Position numbers and translations under genes: made by a program. Below, piece by piece: positions 34,718-43,610 of a stretch of DNA of 64,000 bases; the first letter of the stretch is position 1, and every line of letters begins with the position of its first letter. The DNA is from JBFFMO01 sp041390025 (GTDB lineage Bacteria > Myxococcota_A > Bradymonadia > Bradymonadales > Bradymonadaceae), in NCBI GenBank assembly GCA_041390025.1, contig JAWKQR010000018.1, positions 1-64,000 on the forward strand, written 5' to 3'. Under the pieces are notes generated by a model. That model worked only from the letters and a program-made list of their open reading frames with translations. It had not been told where the DNA came from and made no database searches.

Positions 34718-36215
34718 GCAAATACGTTGAGGGCAGCAAAGCCAAGGAACCAACGTTGACCAAAGAAGGGGTGATCTTCGGTACACCTCAGTACATGTCG
34801 CCTGAGCAGGCATACGGCCAAAGGGTGCGCCCCGAGACCGACATGTACGCGCTCGGCTTGCTCATCTACGAAATGGTGACCGCGCGCACGGCGTTTAGCG
34901 GGCGCAGCAGCATGGAGATCTTGATCAAACAAGTCTCGCAGCCGCTGCCAAACCTCCCCGATCGTCTCCAAGGCACGTTGCTCGCGGACTTTGTGCAGAT
35001 CTGCACGCAAAAACAGATTGAAGACCGGTTCCCCAACGCTGGGGAGGCGCTCGAATGGCTTTCCAAGAAAAAGAAAGAGAGTGAGATCGAGCCGCCGATC
35101 GTTTCACCCCAACGCATCACGACCCCTGAAGGTTCGCCCGCGGTTGCGATCACGCCGGACACATACAGCCACGTGTTGCTGACGCCCGATGCGTCGTTTG
35201 ACGTGCGCTTGGCGTCCTTGCCGCTGGTGGGCCGCGAAGAGGACCTTGACCGCCTCATGTTGTGGAGCCGCCAAGCCCTGCACAACGGGGGTGTGGCGTG
35301 GGTCACCGGTGAGCTTGGTGTTGGAAAAACACGCCTGATCGAGGAGTGGATCCGGCATTTTGAGATGGAAGGCGCCATCGTCCTGCGCGGGGATTATTAC
35401 GAAGACTGTCCACCACTCGAGGGTTTGCGCGCCGCTCTTGCCCCGTTGACCGAGCGCGAGGTGGACGCGCAGCAGACGTTCCCCACGGTGCTTAATCTCA
35501 AGACGGTCACCGAGCTGCGCCACATTCTTTTGGCCGACGATGCCGAGAACCGTGCGCCCGAACACGGCCAAGATTGGGCGTTCGCGGCGATTGAGCACGC
35601 GGTGTTCACGGTCGCCACCGTCAAACCCACCGTGCTCGTGCTCGAGAACCTGCACTGGGCCGACTCGTTCACGCAACGCCTGCTCGACCACTGGCAGGAA
35701 GAGATGGCGACCCGTTCGGCGCCGCTGTTGCTCGTGTTTTCGAGTCGCACCGACGAGATCGGGACCTCGCAGAAGTTAAACACGATCAGCGGAATGGGCC
35801 GCCGTTTCGCCAACGTGTCGTTCGCCCAGGACATCCACCTGCAGGCACTGACCGCCGAAAACTCACGTCGGCTGCTCGCCCACCTGCTGCCGCTCGCCGA
35901 CGATGTGCGCGACCGCATCATGGGGCTGGCGCGCGGCAACCCGCTATTCTTGGTCGAGATCGTACGTTGGGTCATGGACCAAGGTGCGTTGGAACAACGC
36001 ACCGACGGCATGTATGCGTTTTCGCGCGATTCACAAACGGAGTCGTGGATTCCACCGACGTTGGGCGATTTGTTGCTCACCCGGGTTCGCACGTTGGTCA
36101 CTCAGCACGCGCTTGGCGCGGTACTCGCAGCGATCCTCACCCGGGCCGTGCTCATCGGCACACGCTTTGAGCTTCGAATCCTCAAAGACTGCTTCGCCGC
36201 GAAGGACGCGGCGAC

Positions 36216-38093
36216 TTGGAGTCCTACCTCGACGACGCTGTGGATCGCTTGGCGCAGGCGGGCATCTTGAGGCCGATCGTCATTGGCACACAGGCTGGGC
36301 TTGAATTTGGGTACAGCCTCACGCGCAAGGCGCTGCTGGAAGCCAGTGTTGGCATCGGCGAAAATCTGGTCGTGCTCAACCGCGAGCTCGCGTCGGTCAA
36401 GTCCGACGTCTATCAATCTGCGTCTCCCGAGCGACGAAGCGAGCTTGCCGCGAGCATCGCGGACCACTTCCTTGAAGCTGGGGACCGACGTGCGAGTTTT
36501 CAGTGGTGGCTGACAGCGGCCGACCACGCCGAACGAGCCCAAGACTTTCGCGCTGCCCTATCGCATCAGTCGGCGGCGTCTCGGTTGCTTGACGAGAAGC
36601 TGGACCCAGACGGCGACCGGCTGCTCGCGATTCGACTGGCCCAAGGACGTTTGTATTCGTTCTTGGGTGAATTCGGTCCGGCCGAATACGCGTTGAGCGC
36701 GGCGTTGGACGAGGCGCGCCGCGTGGGCGATACGGTCGGCGAAGCCCTTTGTTCCGAACAGCTCGCCAACGTGGTTCAGTTGCTGGGTCGATACGAAGAA
36801 GCCGAGGGGTTCTACCGCGGCGCGTACAAACAGTTCCAGACATTCGGCGATGCCGAGGGACGGCTGAGGTGTGCGGTTGGGCTCGGAGAGATTTCGCGCT
36901 TCAAAGGGCGATACTTGGACGCGCGCGGGCTGTTTGAAGAGGCCTTTGAGATCGCCGACAAAAAGAAGCTCGACGCGATCTCGATCCGTGCACTCTACGG
37001 CCTTGGGCAGTGTGAGTACGCCGCCGGAAAACTGCGCGACGCCGTCGAAGTGTTCCAGAAATGCCGCAAACGCGCCGAGGTTGCGGGCGACTGGCGCACC
37101 GTCAGCAGCTTGGACATCGAACTGGCGCTGACCGGTATCTTGACCGATGGGATCTCGAAATCCGAGGCGCTGGCGAATGCCGCGCTCGAAGCCAAACGCC
37201 GTATCGGCGATTCGCTTGGACAAGCGCACGCGCACTTGGTGCTCGGGATGATTCTGCGACGTTCGCTGCGGGTCAGCGAGGCCGAGTTCCACTGCCAGCG
37301 CGCGCTGACGCTCAATGAGCGTTTGTCGCACCGATACGGCATTGGGAAGGCCGTCATGCTTGAGGGTGAGATCGCGTGGGTCAAAGGCGACCTCAAGCAC
37401 GCTTCTCGATGCGGCAATGACGCGTGCAAGCTGCATTTCGACATCCAAGACATGCACGGTCTGTCGATCGCCCTGCTGTACACAGGCCTTTTCGAGATCG
37501 AGCAGTCGAACCTGGCCGACGCGGAGCGCCTCGTCGATGAAGCGCTGGCCATCGGCGGACAAGAGGGGCTCGGGCTCTATCAGCCGCTTGGGTTGCTGTT
37601 CTTGGGCACCGTGTTTGAGTTTCGCGACAATCTTGAGGAGGCCATCGCCTACTACGGCGAATCGCTTCAGCTGGCCGAACACGGTGGAAATCGCGAGGTC
37701 GCGTCGCTCGCGGCAATTTCACTGGCGAAGCTCCATCTTGTGCTCGGCGATTCAGAGGCCGTGAAACAAGAGATCCCCATCGCTACACATCTGGCTGAGA
37801 AGCTCGGCAATAACATCGCCCTGCTCTTCGCATTGACGGGTTCGGCGTGGCTTGCACGCTTGATGGGGCACGCCCATGAGCTCCAGGTGATGATGCAGAA
37901 GCTTCGTGTGCTGCATTCGGGGCGCTCGGGTGTGAACTTGCGCATCCCTGACCGCTTGATGAAGTTGGGGCATCAAATCATGGCGCACCAACCGCCGGCC
38001 AAGGCGAAGGAGTCGCTGACCGCATTGGCAGACGTCGTCGAGGGAATCGGCGACACGGCAGGTGCCGAACACCTTCGCCACCTCGTCCCCTAA
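36216..38093 (+). CDS. Ser/Thr kinase-STAND-TPR protein, fragment 3 (winged helix and TPR array)
   Basis: Third piece, 625 codons, ending TAA 38093. It starts in a winged-helix-like segment (DRLAQAGILRPIVIGTQAGL) that follows STAND ATPases, then at least eight TPR-type helix pairs (GRYEEAEGFYRGAYKQFQTF, GKLRDAVEVFQKCRKRAEVA, SLGQAHAHLVLGMIL) that would sense a partner protein. Converges with the debranching-enzyme gene, four bases apart. Confidence 0.85.
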   Translation: MESYLDDAVDRLAQAGILRPIVIGTQAGLEFGYSLTRKALLEASVGIGENLVVLNRELASVKSDVYQSASPERRSELAASIADHFLEAGDRRASFQWWLTAADHAERAQDFRAALSHQSAASRLLDEKLDPDGDRLLAIRLAQGRLYSFLGEFGPAEYALSAALDEARRVGDTVGEALCSEQLANVVQLLGRYEEAEGFYRGAYKQFQTFGDAEGRLRCAVGLGEISRFKGRYLDARGLFEEAFEIADKKKLDAISIRALYGLGQCEYAAGKLRDAVEVFQKCRKRAEVAGDWRTVSSLDIELALTGILTDGISKSEALANAALEAKRRIGDSLGQAHAHLVLGMILRRSLRVSEAEFHCQRALTLNERLSHRYGIGKAVMLEGEIAWVKGDLKHASRCGNDACKLHFDIQDMHGLSIALLYTGLFEIEQSNLADAERLVDEALAIGGQEGLGLYQPLGLLFLGTVFEFRDNLEEAIAYYGESLQLAEHGGNREVASLAAISLAKLHLVLGDSEAVKQEIPIATHLAEKLGNNIALLFALTGSAWLARLMGHAHELQVMMQKLRVLHSGRSGVNLRIPDRLMKLGHQIMAHQPPAKAKESLTALADVVEGIGDTAGAEHLRHLVP

Positions 38094-38097
38094 GGGA

Positions 38098-40476
38098 TTA
38101 TTCAGCTTTTAAGATCACGATGGACGAGCCTGTGACGCCGTAGTCCGCGCTCGTGATCACTTCGGGGTCATCCAACGTGATGTTGTACGACCGCTTCAGG
38201 TCATCCGCGTTGGCGCCAAGGAAGTCGACCTTGTCGAAGTACGCCTGTGTGTCCAGCAGGCGCTTCCACGTGCGGCCTTCGGGCAAGGTAAAGCTGACGT
38301 CGCCGCGCTCCATGTTGATGAGCACCAAAAGCTCGGGTCCGCGCTCCACGTCGTAGTAGTGCATCATGACCTGGCGCGAATCCCAGGCCACGGCATCGGT
38401 GTTCTGAGCGCTTTTCCAAGCGAACACGGCCTCGCCGTACTCGGACGGGGCAAACGCGTAGGCGTGCTCTTTGCGCAGTCGGATGAGCTGCTTGACGAAG
38501 TCATGCATGCGGTTGGCTTCGTCTTTGGGTTTGTACTTGCCCCACTCAAACCAGTTTGCAGGGTTGTCGGCCTGCGTGCTGTAGGCGTTGTTGTTGCCAA
38601 GCTGTGTGCGCATCCACTCGTCACCGCCGTACAACATGGGCGTCCCGTGGGCCGTCAGCATCGCGACAAAGAAGTTGCGCATCATTTGGCGCTTGGTCGC
38701 TTCGTCGCCCCAGTCGCGCGAGCGGTTGTGGTCTTCACCGCTGTTCTTGTCGCACCAGGCCGACAGCGGGGAGTCGCAGCACACCGGGTTCAAAGGACCG
38801 CATTTGTTCTGTTTTTCGTTGTACGAGACCAAGTCGTACATCGTGAATCCGTCGTGGACCGTGATGAAGTTCATCGAGTGGTAGGGCTTACGACCGTCGT
38901 CTCCGAAGACATCAAACGAGCCGGTCATCACGCCACCCCCGTCGATGCCTTCGCGGCTGTTCAGGCGGAACCCGTCTTCGTTGACGAAGCTGCGCCACCA
39001 ATCGCGGAAATGCGCATTCCATTCGCCCCATGCGTTCTCACCGTTCGAGGCTTTTGGGAATTGACCCAAGTAAAACCCTTGGATTGACCACGGTTCGGCG
39101 ATCACGCGCGTGTTGTACTTCTTGAGGACCGGATCGTCGATAATGTCCTGCAGGACGGTCGCGTCGACCGCATCCCATTCGTTGTAGAAGCGGTCCTTCT
39201 CACCCAGGATGGGTGCGAGGTCGAAGCGGAAGCCATCGACGTGCATCTCCTCGACGTAGTAGCGCAGTGAATCGATGATGAGCTTGCGCATGGGCGCATG
39301 GTTGGTGCGTGTCTGGTTCCCAACGCCCGTGTTATTCCAGTACGTCAGGCCATCGGCGGACAGAGCGTAATACGCAGCGTTGTCCAATCCGCGGAACGAG
39401 TAGAGACCCGCGACTTCATAGGGGTCAAAATTGCCCAGCTGCGCTTGGGTGCCGCTATCAAAGGTGGTGTCGTTGAGCTCCAACTTCTCGCGCCAAAGGC
39501 CGCCTTCGCCCGTGTGGTTGTAGACGACGTCGATGATCACCTCGATCCCATGCTGGTGATACGTGTCGACCATGGCCTTGAACTCGTCGACCAATTCGAG
39601 GGGGTCTTTGGTGCTCGAGAACGAAATCTCCGGCGCGAAGAAACTCAGGTTGTTGTAGCCCCAGTAGCCGCCGTCGAGGGGCTTTTCGTGAATGGGCAAG
39701 AACTCGACGGCCGTGACGCCCAGCTCTTTGAGGTATGGCGCCATCTCGGCGGCACCGCGGTAAGTTCCGGGGTGCGACACACCAGACGCTGGGTCAGCGC
39801 TGAGGCCCTTCAGGTGCACCTCATAGATGATGAGGTCGTTTGGACGATGCCCCTCCATCTGTGGGTTTTGCCGGGCTTCCCAATAGGCTTTGGCTTCCTC
39901 GCTCCACTCGTAGCTGCTCTCGACGACGACGCTCTTGGCAGCTGCCGCCAGAGTGGACTGAGTGCGCCCCGGCCCGCTCGCGGTCGACCCCTTGGACCAA
40001 TCGTGGTCCCGGTGGATGGCTTTTGCGTACGGGTCAAGCAGGAGCTTGTTCGGGTTGAATCGATTGCCGTTCGAATCGACGTCGGTTTTGTAGCCGTTGA
40101 TCGTGCCGGGATACCAATCTTTGTCGACCTCCCAGTTCGCGCCCCACGCGATGTAGCCGTAGTGTTGGCCCACACCCACGCCCTCGACGTAGAGATTCCA
40201 AACGTCGCCGAACCGCTTCATTTCGAATTGCCGGGTCGCCTGTTCCGACTCGGGATCGTCAAACAACATCAGGTCGATGCGGGTCGCGTTTTCGGAGTAG
40301 ACCGAGAAATTTACGCCCTTCTCAAGCAGTGTCGGGCCCAACGTGTTTAGAGCCTCCACCTCGCTTGCGGACATGCCCGGGGCAACGTCCTGCGTGTAAT
40401 ACAGGCGGACACGCGTGTCGTCTTCGCTACATGCAGCTGCTGCAAGGAGAACGGAGGCGATAAGGGCTTTTTTCAT
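38098..40476 (-). CDS. GH13 isoamylase/debranching-type lipoprotein
   Basis: 792 residues from ATG 40476: MKKALIASVLLAAAACSEDD, lipobox AAAC. After a CBM48-like N-terminal domain (KGVNFSVYSENATRIDLMLF) comes a GH13 barrel with YEVHLKGLSADPASG, VIIDVVYNHTGEG, DGFRFDLAPILG (nucleophile Asp), TRVIAEPW (acid Glu) and FITVHDGFT (third Asp). This is the isoamylase/GlgX/TreX group that cleaves alpha-1,6 branches. GlgX is cytosolic; a lipid-anchored form implies outside or periplasmic starch or glycogen breakdown. Upstream in-frame ATG at 40539 is rejected because it would block the lipobox. Confidence 0.9.
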   Translation of the reverse strand: MKKALIASVLLAAAACSEDDTRVRLYYTQDVAPGMSASEVEALNTLGPTLLEKGVNFSVYSENATRIDLMLFDDPESEQATRQFEMKRFGDVWNLYVEGVGVGQHYGYIAWGANWEVDKDWYPGTINGYKTDVDSNGNRFNPNKLLLDPYAKAIHRDHDWSKGSTASGPGRTQSTLAAAAKSVVVESSYEWSEEAKAYWEARQNPQMEGHRPNDLIIYEVHLKGLSADPASGVSHPGTYRGAAEMAPYLKELGVTAVEFLPIHEKPLDGGYWGYNNLSFFAPEISFSSTKDPLELVDEFKAMVDTYHQHGIEVIIDVVYNHTGEGGLWREKLELNDTTFDSGTQAQLGNFDPYEVAGLYSFRGLDNAAYYALSADGLTYWNNTGVGNQTRTNHAPMRKLIIDSLRYYVEEMHVDGFRFDLAPILGEKDRFYNEWDAVDATVLQDIIDDPVLKKYNTRVIAEPWSIQGFYLGQFPKASNGENAWGEWNAHFRDWWRSFVNEDGFRLNSREGIDGGGVMTGSFDVFGDDGRKPYHSMNFITVHDGFTMYDLVSYNEKQNKCGPLNPVCCDSPLSAWCDKNSGEDHNRSRDWGDEATKRQMMRNFFVAMLTAHGTPMLYGGDEWMRTQLGNNNAYSTQADNPANWFEWGKYKPKDEANRMHDFVKQLIRLRKEHAYAFAPSEYGEAVFAWKSAQNTDAVAWDSRQVMMHYYDVERGPELLVLINMERGDVSFTLPEGRTWKRLLDTQAYFDKVDFLGANADDLKRSYNITLDDPEVITSADYGVTGSSIVILKAE

Positions 40477-40541
40477 GAACACATCGGGGTCAGACGTTGA
40501 TCGAAGGCGCATTATGGCAGGGAGATCATCGAACCTCAAAC

Positions 40542-41564
40542 TCAGGCGAGCGCGTAGCGTGGACCTGCGAATTCCACGAAATTCCCACGCGTTACGCCCC
40601 GCCTAAGATGCGCGTCGAGGTTGGACAGATGCACCCACCACGTTGTGCTGGCCGCAGGCGGTTTTCCGTCTGGTGTCGTTGCGATCGCCAGCGAAAACAG
40701 GTCGATGGGCTCGGGGGCTGTCTCTAGAACTCTCCATACCGACGCCTCGAAGTCCGCCACGAATCCACGCGAACGGTCAAACGCCTGCGCGATACGATCC
40801 GATCGCTGGATGCCATGACCCGGCAATAACAGCTGCGTGTTTAACACCGCCAAGCGCTCAATCGAGGCCTCGTAAGCGTCGAGGTCATCGCCCATGGCGC
40901 GAGAAATCGGCGTCGCTGCAGGCAGAATCACATCGCCGGAAAACAGCCATCCACGGGCGTCGTCAAAAAACGCGATGTGGTGCGGGTCATGGCCCCGTGC
41001 GTCAATAACGGTCAGCGCGAGGTCCTCCACCTGAATCGTCTGCCCGATGTCATAAAGCTCAGCATTTCGCACGGACATCTCGCCGAATTCGTCGACCAAA
41101 CCCTTGAACGGACGCGAACGACGGGAGTCCTCCCACATCTTCAACATGGTGGAGCGCGCCGGTTCGTCAAAGGCTGACCGCCCCCAATCCGACCAATCGT
41201 TCGTGCGGTCTTGGAAGCTGTGCCATGTCTCAAGGTATGGCGCGACACCCGACCATGTGATGTGCGGGGCATCGGACTGCGACCCCAACCAGGCCGCGAG
41301 TCCCATGTGATCGACGTGGGTGTGCGTGTAGAGCCACGCACCCACGCCGGCCACGGAAGTTCCCAACCGCGTGAGGGCCGCCGCCAAACCGTCACGCGTC
41401 CATGGCCATCCGGGATCGATGACCACAAATCCGGCCGGCCCCTGATAAATCCATGTATTGATCATCAAGGCGCCGCGTGGATTGAACAGGCGCAACCGGT
41501 ACAAGCCGGGTTCAACTTCGTTAAGTGTGCCCCAGTCGTGGCGCTCGTTTCGTCGCTCGTTCAA
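40542..41564 (-). CDS. metallo-beta-lactamase-fold hydrolase
   Basis: 340 residues. THTHVDHMGLAAWL (HxHxDH), DARGHDPHHIAFF, and LFSGDVILP with LLLPGHG supply the zinc ligands. The N-terminal VEPGLYRLRLFNPRGALMINTWIY is typical of MBL proteins similar to glyoxalase II or flavin-linked types. The start is a TTG overlapping the MutS-type stop (TTGA), so it is translated after it. Substrate unknown. Confidence 0.8.
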   Translation of the reverse strand: MNERRNERHDWGTLNEVEPGLYRLRLFNPRGALMINTWIYQGPAGFVVIDPGWPWTRDGLAAALTRLGTSVAGVGAWLYTHTHVDHMGLAAWLGSQSDAPHITWSGVAPYLETWHSFQDRTNDWSDWGRSAFDEPARSTMLKMWEDSRRSRPFKGLVDEFGEMSVRNAELYDIGQTIQVEDLALTVIDARGHDPHHIAFFDDARGWLFSGDVILPAATPISRAMGDDLDAYEASIERLAVLNTQLLLPGHGIQRSDRIAQAFDRSRGFVADFEASVWRVLETAPEPIDLFSLAIATTPDGKPPAASTTWWVHLSNLDAHLRRGVTRGNFVEFAGPRYALA

Positions 41565-43073
41565 TTTACATCCTTGATCGGAAGTCCCAGAGCACGGGCC
41601 ACCAAACGCGCGTCCCGGGGCACGTCATCGCCCGGCACTGGTTGGTAGTCCATGGACCGACGCAGCGCTTCATCCACATCCATGCGTCCGGCAGCGGCCG
41701 CGCGAAGGGGTTCGGCGTCCGTGATGCCGGCGATGCGCAAGCAGGTCGCACCTGGCGTTGATGCCACACGCGGAAAATGTGTGGCAACCATCACCGAATC
41801 CGACAGCGCCACCCGCGCTTCGACCACTTCCCGCGCGATGGCAGCGCCCTCGTCTGGATGCGTCCCGCGCCCAATCTCGTCAAACAACCAAAGCACATCG
41901 CGTGCGTCCCACCAGGTCACCAAGCGGCCGACCTCGCGCCCAAACGCAGACAGGCCCTCAACGCGCTCTTCGAGGTCCGCACCGACATAAACCACGTGGG
42001 CGACGCCCGGCAATCGGCAGACACGCGCGGGGGCCGGCATGCCGTGCTGAAGACACCACTGGCACACACCAATCAGCCGCAACAGCGCCGACTTTCCACC
42101 CATGTTTGGGCCAGTGACGACCACAAACTTCGTCAGTTGCACCGAGACACGTTGCGCGTCGGTCAGGTCCACGGCGTGCCCATCTTCGATCACCGCATCG
42201 TCCGACCATGTTGGAAAACACCCATCAAGCTCCTGACACAGTCGAATGCGGCTCAGATCTTGGTCGACTTGGACCAAAAACGCCTGAACCTCCATCAGCA
42301 CATCGCGCTTGGCCACCACCGCCGCCGAGAGTCGACCCAAGACCTCTGTCACGACAAGGTCCACACGAGCCAGGCCGCCCTTGTGGGCGTCCTCGAGCGC
42401 GTCGAGCTCGGCGTCGTCGAGCACCCATTGGTCGCCCGACCGCTTCAGCCCCACCCCACCTTCAAAACCCGAATGCGCGGTCGCAAAACCATGGACGTCA
42501 AACCGAAGGTCGGGATGCCGGGCTTCCAACAGTCTACGGTGACGATTCACCGCTGCGCGCGCCTCTTTGGCCGCTGCTCGGACTTCCGCCAACCGCGCAT
42601 CGTGGGCATCCGAGACCAAGAAACGCGCAGAAAGAGCCTGTTCAGGATGGATGTCCGCGGCGAGCGCCCTGAGCGACTCTGCCTGTCGCTTGCACACGCG
42701 TTGCAGGGGCTCAAGGTGCCCAAGCGCCCCAATGGCGTGAAACAGGAATCGCTTCAGAACAAAGAAATCACCCTCCACGCCTTGGAAATCTTGGGTGAGT
42801 CCCGCGAGCAGACCTCTGAGGTCCGGAAGTTCCCCTCAGGTGCTCGCGCACCGCGAGCAAGCGTGCCTCGTCCTCGCTCCAACGACGGGTGGCTTCGACT
42901 CTGCCGCTGAATTCCGCCCACTCTTGGCGAGTGGTCATCGTCGAACCCACGCTCGCCGTGCGCTGCGCCACGAGGGTGTCTGGCCGCAGTCTAGACAGCA
43001 GCACCGGGACGCCAATAACACGCAACGTGGCGTCATCGGCGAACCGCGAGGTGTCTATCTGTTTCATCGTCAT
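41561..43073 (-). CDS. MutS-related ATPase (frameshifted)
   Basis: About 500 residues, too short for MutS1 and lacking the mismatch-recognition domain. The C-terminal ATPase is clear: VTGPNMGGKSALLRLIG (Walker A), VLWLFDEIGRGTHPDEG (Walker B/signature), MVATHFPRVAS. The N-terminal part (MTMKQIDTSRFADD..., from 43073) lies in another frame; deleting one G in the run opposite 42832-42835 yields HLRELPDLRGLLAGLTQDFQ and restores one frame. MutS-like proteins of this size (MutS-III/-V region) act in recombination or are of unknown role. The 3' end overlaps the MBL gene. Confidence 0.8.
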
Positions 43074-43166
43074 GGTCTCGAACATTCGGTGGTTCGCCGT
43101 CGTTTGACTCGCGGATCGCGAGTGGTGCACACTCTGTATTACGAAAACCACTCGCTGAGGCAACCT

Positions 43167-43607
43167 ATGGCCGACGATGATTCCGACGAATCCGCACTGC
43201 GCACCGTTCAACTGAAGGCTGTCGAAGGTGAGACGGTCGAGCTCGACAAATACGCGCTGTTAAGCAGCGTCCTCAAGGACTCCGCGTCCACCGATGGTGA
43301 GACCGTTCGACTCGAAGCCGTCAACATCATCGCCCCTTCGGACATGCAACCAACCATCCAAATGCCGGCCATAAACGCCGACACCACCCGACCCGACCAG
43401 ACGCCAGGGATCGATCACAAGTACAAGACGCTGCAGATCGAGCTGGTTCCCGTCGAAGCCGAAGAAGCCACCGTGCCGATGAAGATGACCGTCGAGTTCG
43501 ACGCCACCATCCAACCCGGTGGTTTGATTGCGATCCCGGCCGAATTCTTTGGCGGGGGCGGACTCAAAGTCGGTATGCGCCTCAAAATCACCGGTCGCCC
43601 GACGTAA
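43167..43607 (+). CDS. hypothetical acidic protein, AbrB-like C-terminus
   Basis: 146 residues; GAGG before ATG 43167. The N-terminal ~100 residues are acidic and poorly structured. The last 40, TVEFDATIQPGGLIAIPAEF then GLKVGMRLKITGRP, match the swapped-hairpin SpoVT/AbrB pattern (strand, P-x-E, then GL-x-G). DNA binding is possible but the N-terminus gives no support. Divergent from the MutS-related gene and convergent with the S41 protease gene. Confidence 0.45.
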   Translation: MADDDSDESALRTVQLKAVEGETVELDKYALLSSVLKDSASTDGETVRLEAVNIIAPSDMQPTIQMPAINADTTRPDQTPGIDHKYKTLQIELVPVEAEEATVPMKMTVEFDATIQPGGLIAIPAEFFGGGGLKVGMRLKITGRPT

Positions 43608-43610
43608 CGC

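Noticed and set aside
39298..40350. 350-codon plus-strand frame opposite the debranching enzyme
   Set aside because: Antisense to a GH13 gene with full catalytic motifs and a lipobox.
41777..42910. 377-codon plus-strand frame opposite the MutS-related gene
   Set aside because: Antisense to Walker A/B motifs; His/Arg-rich shadow frame.
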